NCBI RefSeq assembly: GCF_001613305.1
Contig: NZ_BDCC01000050.1
Coordinates: 40,301 to 104,300, forward strand
Reading direction: 5' to 3'
Length of the DNA stretch: 64,000 nt
From: Nocardia vaccinii NBRC 15922
GTDB taxonomy: Bacteria > Actinomycetota > Actinomycetes > Mycobacteriales > Mycobacteriaceae
Position numbers and translations under genes: made by a program. The notes under the pieces were generated by a model. It was given only the letters and a program-made list of their open reading frames with translations. It made no database searches and was not told where the DNA came from. Each line of letters opens with the position of its first letter. Positions within the stretch are counted from its first letter, which is position 1. Below, piece after piece: positions 1-7,692 of this stretch.

Positions 1-1182
1 TGGTGCGAAGACGCAGAAATCCGCGTCCGCGCCGATCGCTATGCGGCCCTTCCGTTCCAGTCCGACCAGATCCGCCGGCCCGGTGGCCATCCAGCGGGCC
101 AGATCGACCAGATCGACCCAGTCCGGTGCGGCCGTCCAGACCGCGGGCAGGCCCACCTGCAAGCCCGCGATCCCACCCCAGGCCCTGCCGAAATCCCCGT
201 CACCGGCACGTTTGAGCGCCACGGTACTCGGCGAGTGGTCGCTGACGATGCAGTCGACGATGTTGTCGCGCAATCCGTTCCAGAGATTCCGCTGATTCAC
301 CCGGTCGCGGATCGGCGGACAGCATTTGAATTCGGTTGCCCCGTCCGGAATCTCCTCGGCACACAGGGACAGATAATGCGGACAGGTCTCGGCGGTGATT
401 CGCACGCCTCGTATCCGCGCCGCCGAGAGCATCGGCAGGGCATCGGCCGCGGCCAGATGCAGGATGTGTACCCGGGCGTCATACCGTTCGGCCAGGTCGA
501 TCAGCGTTGTGATGGCGCGGATCTCCGCCTCGGCGGGTCGCGATGCGAGGAATTCGGCGTAGCCGCGGCCGTGCGGCGCGGGCGCGGTATCGATGACGTT
601 CGGGTCCTCGGCGTGCACGATCAGCAGCGCGTCGAGTTCGGCGACGACGCGCACCGCGGCCTCGAGCTGCGCGGAGTTCAGATGACAGAACTCCTCGACG
701 CCCGAGGGCAGCAGAAAGGCCTTGAACCCGAACACCCCGGCATTCGCAAGATCGCCCATATCGGCGAGATTGCTGCCGACCGCCCCGCCCCAGAATCCCA
801 CATCGATACTGCACTGCGCCGCGGCGGCATTCTGCTTCTCGCGCAACGCCGCCACCGTCACGGTAGCGGGAATACTGTTGAGCGGCATATCGATCAGCGT
901 CGTGACACCGCCCGCCGCCGCGGCGCGAGTGGCGGTGGCGAAGCCCTCCCATTCGGTGCGCCCGGGTTCGTTCACGTGCACGTGGCTGTCGACCAGTCCG
1001 GGCAGCAGTGCCGCGTCATCGGGGATCTCCACGATCTGTCGTGCGCCGGGAACCGCATCGTACGGTGCGATGTCACTGATCCGGCCGGACCGAACCACCA
1101 CCGATGCCGCAAGCTCCCCGGCCGGGGTGATCACCCGGCGGGCGCGAAAGACTCTGTCCGCGAGGGGGTTCGGTGCGTTCAT
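1..1182 (-). CDS. allB: Allantoinase, C-terminus cut off by window edge
   Basis: Hydrolyses allantoin to allantoate in cytosolic purine degradation. 394 codons are visible from an ATG at 1182 and the frame stays open to base 1, so only the last residues are missing. It is a cyclic amidohydrolase: the metal-binding HVH is at residues 67-69 after PGLVDS, a lysine in FGFKAF is placed to be the carboxylated bridging residue, then VHAEDP, ILHLAA and a late SDHSPS supply further metal and catalytic ligands. The sequence is allantoinase-like rather than dihydropyrimidinase-like, and the flanking urate and glyoxylate genes agree. It is last in a minus-strand run with glycerate kinase; its ATG overlaps the stop of the 87-codon frame upstream (ATGA). 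Confidence 0.93.
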   Translation of the reverse strand, partial: MNAPNPLADRVFRARRVITPAGELAASVVVRSGRISDIAPYDAVPGARQIVEIPDDAALLPGLVDSHVHVNEPGRTEWEGFATATRAAAAGGVTTLIDMPLNSIPATVTVAALREKQNAAAAQCSIDVGFWGGAVGSNLADMGDLANAGVFGFKAFLLPSGVEEFCHLNSAQLEAAVRVVAELDALLIVHAEDPNVIDTAPAPHGRGYAEFLASRPAEAEIRAITTLIDLAERYDARVHILHLAAADALPMLSAARIRGVRITAETCPHYLSLCAEEIPDGATEFKCCPPIRDRVNQRNLWNGLRDNIVDCIVSDHSPSTVALKRAGDGDFGRAWGGIAGLQVGLPAVWTAAPDWVDLVDLARWMATGPADLVGLERKGRIAIGADADFCVFAP

Positions 1183-1442
1183 AGGCGCGGGTACTCCGGT
1201 ATCACTGGTGCGGTCGCATCGTCGGGGCCGGCGGGCCGATGGACAGCCATCGGCGGCTCGGCCTCATGGGCCTGTGTTGTCTGTGTTCGAGGCGGAGCGA
1301 CGCCGCCGAAGGCATGAAACGCGGCGTCGGCATGCGGGTCGGCGTATTCGTGCGTGCGGTGCTCCTTGCTGATGATGTGTGCGCGTCGAACCGGGTGCGG
1401 ACGATGTGCACGGGCTCGGGCGGCGGGCATGGTCTCGGTCAT
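1179..1442 (-). CDS. Small unrecognised ORF between glxK and allB
   Basis: 87 residues rich in His, Ala, Pro and Arg, with no family I recognise. The argument for it being real is its fit: its ATG overlaps the glycerate kinase stop (ATGA), and its own TGA overlaps the allB ATG, so it bridges the two genes with coupled reading. Other frames here are also open, the composition is low-complexity and no hydrophobic segment is present. It may be what is left of a larger gene, since glxR just upstream shows an internal deletion. Function unknown. Confidence 0.35.
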   Translation of the reverse strand: MTETMPAARARAHRPHPVRRAHIISKEHRTHEYADPHADAAFHAFGGVAPPRTQTTQAHEAEPPMAVHRPAGPDDATAPVIPEYPRL

Positions 1443-2626
1443 GATGGCGAGTGGGGTGGCGGCGGGATCGGTGCGGTGAGCTGTTCGCGGGCGATCCGCT
1501 CACCCTGTCGTCGCAGCAGCGCCGCGGCCTCGTCCTGGCAACGGCGCGTGTCCGGCTCCAGATCGGTGAGCGGATACGCGGCCGCGAATCCCGCCGCGCG
1601 CAGCCGAGCTTCATCCAGCAGTTGCCGACCCGCCACGGCGATCGTGCGAATCCCCGCGCGCCCGGCGCGGGCCGCGACGCCCGCGGGCGCCTTGCCGTGC
1701 AGGGTCTGCGCATCGAGCGAGCCCTCGCCGGTCACCACGAGGTCCGCTCCTCGCACGATCCGGTCGAATCCGACCAGGTCGAGCAAGACATCGATACCGC
1801 TGGACCGGTGCGCCCCGAGCACGGCCAGGGCGGCGAAGCCGATCCCTCCGGCCGCCCCGGCTCCCGGCCGATCGGCGGCATCGAATCCGGTGTGCTGGGC
1901 CACCAGCTCGGCCCAATGCGCCAGACCCGCTTCCAGGGCGGCCACCTCACTCGGGCCCGCACCCTTCTGCGGACCGAAAACCGCGGCAGCGCCACGGATT
2001 CCGAGCAACGGATTGTCCACATCGCTGGCCAGCACCAGTTCGGCCTCGCGGACACGCGGATCGAGCCGATGCAGATCCAGATCGGCGATATCTGTCAGTG
2101 CGCCGCCACCCGGACCAACGGGTCGGCCGTCGGCGTCGAGCAGCGAAGCGCCCAGCGCATCGAGCAATCCGGCCCCGCCATCGGTGCAGGCGCTACCACC
2201 GACACCGAGAATGATTGTGCCGCAACCGGTATCGAGCGCGGCGCGAATCAGCTCGCCGACGCCGCGACTGGTTGCCGTCAGCGGGGCGAGTACACCGCCG
2301 GGCAGCTGGTACAACCCGCAGGCCGCGGCCGCTTCGACGACCGCGACGGATCGGTTGTACGCGAACGAAGTTCGTATCTGTTCGCCGGTTGGCCCGGTCA
2401 CCCGGACCGTGCGCGCCTCGAATCCGGCGGCGATCGCCGCATCCACCGTGCCCTCCCCGCCGTCGGCCACGGGTACCCGGACGATATCGGCATCGGGGCG
2501 AATCCGCCGGATTCCCTCGGCCACCGCATCGGCGACCTGCCGGGCGGTGAGCGATCCTTTGAACTTGTCCGGCGCCAGGACGATTCGCGGCGGTGGTCCG
2601 CCCGGGGTACTCCCTCGCCGCGTCAT
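1439..2626 (-). CDS. glxK: Glycerate 2-kinase, GarK/GlxK type
   Basis: Phosphorylates D-glycerate with ATP, feeding glyoxylate-derived carbon into glycolysis. 395 residues, the usual length for the type II glycerate kinase family. Landmarks are APDKFKGSLTA near residue 16, VADGGEGTVDA, the LGVGGSACTDGGAG glycine-rich stretch, and VVTGEGSLDAQT in the second half. The frame is open far upstream, but ATG 2626 is chosen because family homology begins there and it overlaps the stop of the glxR remnant by ATGA. It is co-transcribed with allB and hyi, as expected for glyoxylate assimilation from allantoin. Confidence 0.93.
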   Translation of the reverse strand: MTRRGSTPGGPPPRIVLAPDKFKGSLTARQVADAVAEGIRRIRPDADIVRVPVADGGEGTVDAAIAAGFEARTVRVTGPTGEQIRTSFAYNRSVAVVEAAAACGLYQLPGGVLAPLTATSRGVGELIRAALDTGCGTIILGVGGSACTDGGAGLLDALGASLLDADGRPVGPGGGALTDIADLDLHRLDPRVREAELVLASDVDNPLLGIRGAAAVFGPQKGAGPSEVAALEAGLAHWAELVAQHTGFDAADRPGAGAAGGIGFAALAVLGAHRSSGIDVLLDLVGFDRIVRGADLVVTGEGSLDAQTLHGKAPAGVAARAGRAGIRTIAVAGRQLLDEARLRAAGFAAAYPLTDLEPDTRRCQDEAAALLRRQGERIAREQLTAPIPPPPHSPS

Positions 2627-2838
2627 GACTCGCCGCGTCCGTCGAGCTTCTCGATCACCGTCGGCAGTGCGGAATGATCGAACGATCCGAGGCCCCGGGC
2701 GCGGGCGGCGGCGATGAGCGAGGCGGTCGGCAGTGCGAGGTCTGCCTGGCGGGCGGCATCGGTGACGGTGCCCAAATCCTCGGCGGATGCCATGGGTGCG
2801 CCCATGATTCCGAGTCCGATGAATCCGATCCTGCTCAT
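2623..2838 (-). pseudogene. glxR: Tartronate semialdehyde reductase with middle deleted
   Basis: A 71-residue open frame that starts like a complete 2-hydroxy-3-oxopropionate reductase (MSRIGFIGLGIMGAPMA, the Rossmann GxGxxG) and then jumps to a C-terminal segment (DLGTVTDAARQADLALPTASLIAA, ending ALPTVIEKLDG). The family is about 290-300 residues, so roughly 220 central residues, including the rest of the NAD(P) domain and the catalytic lysine region, are gone without loss of frame. The start, and the ATGA coupling to glxK, are intact. It cannot catalyse reduction as it stands. The in-frame join may have been kept for translational coupling; an assembly or strain-construction artefact is the alternative. 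Confidence 0.85.
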
Positions 2839-2930
2839 TTGCGCTCCAATATCGCTGTGTCCCAGTGGTATTCGGCCGGTCTGGCTCGTGCCGCAGATCG
2901 TCGCGCTCGGGCGCCGATGCCGCGGTTCGT

Positions 2931-3743
2931 TCAGCGGGTTGCCGGCAGCCAACCGAAGCTCTCGGCACTGGCTCCGCTGGGGACGTATTCCGCGGCGACG
3001 TGGCCGCGATAACCGGTATCGGCGATCCGGTCCAGATAACCGAAGATGTCCAGGTCACCGGTGCCGGGTTCGTGACGTCCGGGTGCGTCGGCGATCTGGA
3101 CGTGTGCGATCCGATCCGCGTAGCCGTCGATGACCTTGTCCAGATCGTCGCCGTTGACGCTCAGGTGGTACAGGTCCGCGAGCAGGCCCAGATTCGTCGC
3201 ACCGTGCGCATCACGCACCCGATCGATGACGCCGATCGCATCCTGCGCGGTGCGCAACGGATAGGCGGGCATCCCGCTGACCGGCTCGATCAAGGCGGTG
3301 CCGCCGATCGCACCGAGAACGCCGGCGGCCATACCCAGATTGCGGATCGCCACCTCGTCCTGCTCGTCCGGGTCCTGTCCCTCGATTCGATTGCCGTACA
3401 AGGCGTTGAACGCCGGGCAGCCGAGCCGCCTGCCGATTCGCGCGGCGGCGGTGACACCCGCGGCGAACTCCTCCTCGCGGCCGGGCCAGGAGACCAGTCC
3501 GCGGTCACCGGCGGGCATATCCCCGGCGAAGAGGTTCAGCCCGATCAGCCGCACCCCGGCTCGTTCGATCGCGGCGGCGAAGGCGTCGACCTCGGCATCG
3601 GCCGGGGCCGCGGTGGCGAAGGGCCACCAGAACTCCACCGCGTCGAATCCGGCGGCTGCGGCCGCCGCCGGGCGCTCGAGCAGCGGCAGTTCGGTGAACA
3701 GGATGGACAGATTCACCGCATAAGGCAGGGGGTGTCGTGTCAT
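2931..3743 (-). CDS. hyi: Hydroxypyruvate isomerase, TIM-barrel
   Basis: Interconverts hydroxypyruvate and tartronate semialdehyde downstream of glyoxylate carboligase. 270 residues, normal length for this AP-endonuclease-2-like TIM barrel. It begins YAVNLSILFTELP and has AGFDAVEFWWPF, a GLNLFAGDMPAGDRG motif, a Glu in IEPVSG, LLADLYHLS with metal-binding Asp and His, HVQIADAPGRHEPGTG, and a terminal AAEYVPSG. ATG 3743 is chosen because homology starts there. It leads the minus-strand glyoxylate genes and is divergent from uraD across a shared regulatory region. With glxR broken, tartronate semialdehyde could leave through this enzyme only if a hydroxypyruvate reductase exists elsewhere. Confidence 0.92.
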   Translation of the reverse strand: MTRHPLPYAVNLSILFTELPLLERPAAAAAAGFDAVEFWWPFATAAPADAEVDAFAAAIERAGVRLIGLNLFAGDMPAGDRGLVSWPGREEEFAAGVTAAARIGRRLGCPAFNALYGNRIEGQDPDEQDEVAIRNLGMAAGVLGAIGGTALIEPVSGMPAYPLRTAQDAIGVIDRVRDAHGATNLGLLADLYHLSVNGDDLDKVIDGYADRIAHVQIADAPGRHEPGTGDLDIFGYLDRIADTGYRGHVAAEYVPSGASAESFGWLPATR

Positions 3744-3954
3744 GCCATCTCTTCTTCGTCTGAGTGGGTGCGGGCGAATCCGCTGCCGTCGATCCCACCA
3801 CGGGGTCGCCCGAACGGCGAGTTTCGTAATGTGGAATTTTACTTCCGTAATATGACGGTAACGCCTGTCGGGCATGGTGGTCAACGTCTGCGATTCGGCC
3901 ATTCGGCTTTCGGTCGTGAGTCTGCCGGAACAATGAGACTCGGAGGTGCGGCGA
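3744..3954. promoter_or_regulatory. Divergent hyi/uraD control region with candidate IclR sites
   Basis: The AT-richer core at 3821-3860 is unlike the surrounding GC-rich DNA. TTTCGTAATGTGGAA lies at 3822-3836 and TTCCGTAATATGACG at 3843-3857, with GGAA/TTCC arms at 3833-3836 and 3843-3846. The first closely resembles TTCCGTATGGCGGAA (5716-5730) ahead of the IclR gene, matching 11 of 15 positions by eye. IclR-family regulators of allantoin genes bind short palindromes of this kind. Both strands start a catabolic operon from this region. Confidence 0.55.
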
Positions 3955-4452
3955 GTGCGACTACCCCTGACGATGGCACAGTTGAACGAGCTACCCGAGG
4001 ACGATTGGCGCGACACCCTGCGAGCGGTGATCGGCCTGGTGGAGTGGATCGACGCGGTCGCCGCCGCCCGTCCCTACCCCGATCGGGCGACGCTGCTGTC
4101 CCTGGCCGAGCGCGAGGTGCTCGCACTGCGTCCCGAACAGGTGCGCGCCGCACTGGCCGATCATCCTCGTATCGGCGCGGCCACGGTCCCCGGCTCATCG
4201 GCCGCGAGAGAGCAGTCCGGTGTCGACCCCGCCGACGCCGCGCTCCTCGAACGGCTGCGTGCGGGAAATCGCGCCTACGAAGCCCGATTCGGGCGCATCT
4301 ACCTGGTGTGCGCCGCCGGTCGCAGCGGGCCGGAGCTGCTCGCCGACCTCACCGCGCGCCTGGACAACGATCCCGACACCGAAATCCACGTCACCAGAAC
4401 GGAACTCGCCGCGATCACGCGAAAGCGGCTGGAAGGGACGGTAATTCCATGA
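3955..4452 (+). CDS. uraD: OHCU decarboxylase
   Basis: Decarboxylates 2-oxo-4-hydroxy-4-carboxy-5-ureidoimidazoline to S-allantoin, the third step from urate. 165 residues, full length. It carries MAQLNELPEDDW at the N-terminus, the DHPRIG motif with the catalytic His, a conserved EQSG, and NRAYEARFGRIYLVCAAGR. I prefer GTG 3955 because GGAG at 3942-3945 sits 9 nt upstream; GTG 3946 would be too close to it, and ATG 3973 is also in frame. The stop overlaps the uraH start (ATGA), so it is the first gene of a uraD-uraH-uricase operon. Confidence 0.93.
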   Translation: MRLPLTMAQLNELPEDDWRDTLRAVIGLVEWIDAVAAARPYPDRATLLSLAEREVLALRPEQVRAALADHPRIGAATVPGSSAAREQSGVDPADAALLERLRAGNRAYEARFGRIYLVCAAGRSGPELLADLTARLDNDPDTEIHVTRTELAAITRKRLEGTVIP

Positions 4453-4784
4453 CCCGCAGCGCCATCACCACCCATGTGCTCGACACCGCCGACGGCCGCC
4501 CCGCGCACGACGTTCCCGTCCGGCTCGAAGTGCGTTCGCCCGAGGGCTGGCGCGAGCTGGGTTCCGGCCGCACCGACGAGGACGGCCGCTGCACCACCCT
4601 CGGCCCGGAGCGGGCGGCGGCCGCGGACCATCGGCTCACCTTCGACACCGCCGCCTACTACGGCGACCGTGAGCACTTCTTCCCCGAGGTGACGATCACC
4701 TTCACCGTCGCCGATCCGCGACAGCACCACCATGTTCCGCTGCTGCTGTCCCCGTTCGCCATTTCCACCTACCGAGGGAGTTGA
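4449..4784 (+). CDS. uraH: 5-hydroxyisourate hydrolase (transthyretin-like)
   Basis: Opens the ring of 5-hydroxyisourate, the uricase product, to OHCU. 111 residues, typical for the family. The N-terminal ITTHVLDTADGRPA contains the first catalytic His, and FFPEVTITF, HHHVPLLLSPF and the diagnostic C-terminal YRGS tetrapeptide are all present. The YRGS end separates the hydrolase from vertebrate transthyretin. It starts within the uraD stop codon and ends 3 nt before the uricase ATG, so the three enzymes are tightly coupled. Confidence 0.95.
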   Translation: MTRSAITTHVLDTADGRPAHDVPVRLEVRSPEGWRELGSGRTDEDGRCTTLGPERAAAADHRLTFDTAAYYGDREHFFPEVTITFTVADPRQHHHVPLLLSPFAISTYRGS

Positions 4785-4787
4785 CCC

Positions 4788-5696
4788 ATGGCCATTCGGC
4801 TCGGGCCCAATCAGTACGGCAAGGCCGAGAACCGTCTCGTGCGCGTATTCCGGGACACCGATCGCCACCGGATCCGCGACCTGAATGTCTCCACCGCGCT
4901 GCGCGGCCGGTTCGAGGACGCGCACGTCACCGGTGATCAGCGGGACGTTCTGCCCACCGATACGCAGAAGAACACGGTATTCGCCTTCGCCAAGGAGAAG
5001 GGCGTGGCCGCGATCGAGGAGTTCGCGCTGACTCTCGGCGACCATTTCATCGCCCGCTGTCCGGGCGCGGACGGGGCGCGCATCGAGATCGACGAGTACT
5101 CCTGGGGCCGCATCCCGGTGGACGGCGCGCCGCACGACCACTCCTTCGTGCGCACCGGCGGCGGTGTGCGCACGACGGTGGTCAATGTCGACGGAGCCGG
5201 GCCGGATCGGCGGGCGCACGTGGTGTCCGGGATCAAGGATCTGATGGTGCTGAAGTCGACCGGTTCGGAATTCCACGGTTTCTTCCAGGACGAGTACACC
5301 ACCCTCGAACCGACCACGGACCGCGTCATGGCCACCTCTCTCGTCGCCCGCTGGCGCTACAGCGGCGCCGACGCGATCGACTGGGACGGAAGTTTCGACT
5401 CGATTCGCGCGATCCTGTTGCGGCAGTTCGCCGTTGTGCATTCGTACGCATTGCAGCAAACCCTCTACAGCATGGGGCACGCGGTGCTCGAACAGCATCC
5501 GGACGTCGCCGAGATCCGCTTCTCGGCCCCGAACAAGCACCACTTCCAATACGACCTGGAGCGTTTCGGGCTGGACAACCCGGGGGAGGTGTTCATCGCC
5601 GCGGACCGGCCGTACGGGCTGATCGAGGCCACTGTCGAACGTGACGACGCACCCGAGCCGGGCAACGCTTGGCGCGGCATCCCGGGCTTCTGCTGA
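4788..5696 (+). CDS. Urate oxidase (uricase)
   Basis: Cofactor-free oxidation of urate by O2 to 5-hydroxyisourate. 302 residues, normal length, with two tandem T-fold halves. The N-terminal LGPNQYGKAENRLVRVFR carries the active-site lysine; DVLPTDTQKNT supplies the catalytic threonine; SGIKDLMVLKSTGSEFHGF follows in the centre; and FSAPNKHHFQYDLERFGL near residue 255 supplies the catalytic His. All key residues are intact. It is the last gene of the uraD-uraH-uricase operon and is followed by the IclR gene, whose operator lies in the 80-nt gap. Confidence 0.95.
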   Translation: MAIRLGPNQYGKAENRLVRVFRDTDRHRIRDLNVSTALRGRFEDAHVTGDQRDVLPTDTQKNTVFAFAKEKGVAAIEEFALTLGDHFIARCPGADGARIEIDEYSWGRIPVDGAPHDHSFVRTGGGVRTTVVNVDGAGPDRRAHVVSGIKDLMVLKSTGSEFHGFFQDEYTTLEPTTDRVMATSLVARWRYSGADAIDWDGSFDSIRAILLRQFAVVHSYALQQTLYSMGHAVLEQHPDVAEIRFSAPNKHHFQYDLERFGLDNPGEVFIAADRPYGLIEATVERDDAPEPGNAWRGIPGFC

Positions 5697-5715
5697 GCGG
5701 AGACACCAGACACTC

Positions 5716-5730
5716 TTCCGTATGGCGGAA
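5716..5730. promoter_or_regulatory. Candidate IclR operator, TTCCG-N5-CGGAA
   Basis: A perfect 5-bp inverted repeat, TTCCG TATGG CGGAA, 46 nt before the GTG of the IclR gene. It is the same kind of site as 3822-3836 in the hyi/uraD region. The pattern fits IclR-family palindromes, so autoregulation plus control of both catabolic operons is the simplest reading. Confidence 0.5.
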
Positions 5731-5776
5731 TTCGCTGGCAAGATGGTGGAAATGCCTACCGAGGAGGAGTAGCGGC

Positions 5777-6544
5777 GTGACCGAAACGCAGACGCGGGCC
5801 AGTGGCGGCGTGCAGTCCGTCGACCGGGCCTTCGAACTGCTGGAGCTGGTGGCCGACGCCGGTGGGGATGCGACGCTGTCCCAGCTCGCGGAGGCGTCCG
5901 GGCTGCCGCAGCCGACCATCCACCGGCTGTTGCGTACACTCATCTCGGGCGGTTACATCCGGCAGCAGCCATCGCGGCGGTACGCGTTGGGGCCCAGGCT
6001 TATTCGTCTCGGCGAGACGGCCGGCCGGGTGCTGGGCGCCTCGGCCCGCCCGCATCTGACCCGGCTGCGGGATCTGACCGGGGAGACCTCCAATATGGCT
6101 GTGCTGGACGGCGATCAGGTCGTCTACGTCGCGCAGGTGCCCTCACCGCACGCCATGCGGATGTTCACCGAGATCGGTCAGCGCGTGGACCTGCACTGCA
6201 CCGCCGTCGGCAAGGCTGTGCTCGCCACCCTGTCGCCCGCCGAGGTCGATCGCATCCTGTCGCGAATCACGATGAGCCCCCGCACAATTCACACCATCAC
6301 CGATCCGGCCGTGATCCTGGAGGAGATCGATCGAATCCGCGAGCAGGGCTACGCCATGGACGACGGTGAGCAGGAGATCGGCGTCCGCTGCTTCGCGGTC
6401 GCCATCCCCGATGCTCCGACTCGCGCCGCCGTGTCCATCTCCGGCCCGCAGGCGCGGGTCTCCGGTCTGGACATGGACGCCATCATCCCGCTGCTGACCG
6501 ACACTGCCTCGAGCCTCGGCCGAGACCTCAACGCGGCCAACTGA
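5777..6544 (+). CDS. IclR-family regulator of urate/allantoin genes
   Basis: 255-residue IclR protein. The N-terminal winged helix (VQSVDRAFELLELVADAGG, LSQLAEASGLPQPTIHRLLRTLISGGYI) is followed by the GAF-like effector domain with HCTAVGKAVLATL and the C-terminal motif EEIDRIREQGYAMDDGEQEIGVRCFAVAI. The start is GTG 5777, 7 nt after a strong GAGGAGGAG. It probably senses a pathway intermediate (allantoin or glyoxylate in related systems) and represses the neighbouring operons; the effector is inferred. Confidence 0.9.
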   Translation: MTETQTRASGGVQSVDRAFELLELVADAGGDATLSQLAEASGLPQPTIHRLLRTLISGGYIRQQPSRRYALGPRLIRLGETAGRVLGASARPHLTRLRDLTGETSNMAVLDGDQVVYVAQVPSPHAMRMFTEIGQRVDLHCTAVGKAVLATLSPAEVDRILSRITMSPRTIHTITDPAVILEEIDRIREQGYAMDDGEQEIGVRCFAVAIPDAPTRAAVSISGPQARVSGLDMDAIIPLLTDTASSLGRDLNAAN

Positions 6545-6577
6545 TTCGGGATCCCTATGGCAGTGGCAACTCTTCGA

Positions 6578-6777
6578 ACCCGCCACCTGTCCGCCGTCGG
6601 CGACGCCGTCGTCTCATGTGCCGAGTCGGCGGCTCGGTCACCCGCGCCGAGGTTGCGAGACGATCTTGCCCGACGCCGCCGGGTCTGCCTGGTGCGGCGT
6701 CAGTATTCGAGTTCGGACCACGGGATACGGATGGGAAACGGGAAATCGAAAGTGATTCCGTCGGAATTGAATTCGCC
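6578..6777. repeat. 200-bp direct repeat, copy 1
   Basis: Matches 7493-7692 with four substitutions over 200 bp by eye, at a constant offset of 915 bp. It spans the last 26 codons of the Uma2 gene at 6700 and about 120 bp of 3' flank. The body of the two genes is much less alike, so identity is concentrated at the 3' end, suggesting recent duplication plus gene conversion or recombination here. Confidence 0.9.
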
Positions 6778-7401
6778 ATATGCTGCGCGGTCGTCGGCAT
6801 CGGGTGTATCCGATCGCCACTCCCCGGCGATGATGTAGTTCGCCGAGTGTAGCGGCGTAACGCCCGCCGGCAGTTTCCCATGACCGGTTTCCAGCGCAAA
6901 CGCCCGAACGGTCTTTATGCGGCGGGGCGAGTGCCCCATCAGCACTTCCCAGTACAACGGGATGCCCGCATGCGCGTAGCGCGCTTTCTTTGCTTCGATG
7001 TCACGATCGGAATTCGAGGGTGAAATGACCTCTCCGGCCACGTAGACATCAGCTGCCCGGATATCCTGAAACTCCTCCTCGAGGCAACGATAAATGAGGA
7101 AATCGGGAGTTACGTAGTCGGACTTGCCGGTTTCGCCGAAGAAGATGTTCGTTTCGGTTGACACTCGCCAGCAATGTCCGAGACTGTTCTGCATTTCTTG
7201 CCGAGCACAGCGTCGCAGGCTCGACCAGAGCAGGTTCGTAAAATCCTGATGCTCTGCAGGACCGCGCCGCGCCCACACGACGCGCCCGTTCCACAGTTCG
7301 ATCTGACCCGCGATCTCCTCGGGCAGGAGTTCGAGTTCCTCCCAGGTCATATACGCCGGGAGGTTCGGCGGCGCGACGTGTGGGACACCCATGCCGGTCA
7401 T
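6700..7401 (-). CDS. Uma2-family (DUF820) protein, copy 1
   Basis: 233 residues with the Uma2 restriction-endonuclease-like fold: YMTWEELELLPEEIAGQIELWNGRVVWARRG at the start, ETNIFFGETGKSDYVTPDFLIY, VAGEVISPSNSDRDIEAKKARYAHAGIPLYWEV in the middle. The core acidic and Lys residues (PDF, EV, D..KK.YA) of the PD-(D/E)XK fold are present. The biological role of Uma2 proteins is unsettled; they are abundant in actinomycetes and cyanobacteria. Paralogue of the next gene. Its 3' end lies in the 200-bp repeat. Confidence 0.85.
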   Translation of the reverse strand: MTGMGVPHVAPPNLPAYMTWEELELLPEEIAGQIELWNGRVVWARRGPAEHQDFTNLLWSSLRRCARQEMQNSLGHCWRVSTETNIFFGETGKSDYVTPDFLIYRCLEEEFQDIRAADVYVAGEVISPSNSDRDIEAKKARYAHAGIPLYWEVLMGHSPRRIKTVRAFALETGHGKLPAGVTPLHSANYIIAGEWRSDTPDADDRAAYGEFNSDGITFDFPFPIRIPWSELEY

Positions 7402-7492
7402 GATAACCGCAGACCGGACTATGGTGTGAGGCTCGATTTCGGGCCGAAGTGTTCACCGTGCTGTGACAGCTGCCAGAACCGTTGGTGTGGGC

Positions 7493-7692
7493 ACCCGCCA
7501 CCTGTCCGCCGTCGGCGACGCCGTCGTCTCATGTGCCGAGTCGGCGGCTCGGTCACCCGCGCCGAGATTGCGAGACGATCTTGCCCGACGCCGCCGGGTC
7601 TGCCGGGTGCGGCGTCAGTATTCGAGTTCGGACCACGGGATACGAATGGGAAACGGGAAATCGAAAGTGATTCCGTCGGAATCGAATTCGCC
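7493..7692. repeat. 200-bp direct repeat, copy 2
   Basis: Partner of 6578-6777. It covers the 3' end of the second Uma2 gene (starting at its stop, 7615) and its downstream flank. The near-identity contrasts with the diverged gene bodies. Confidence 0.9.
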
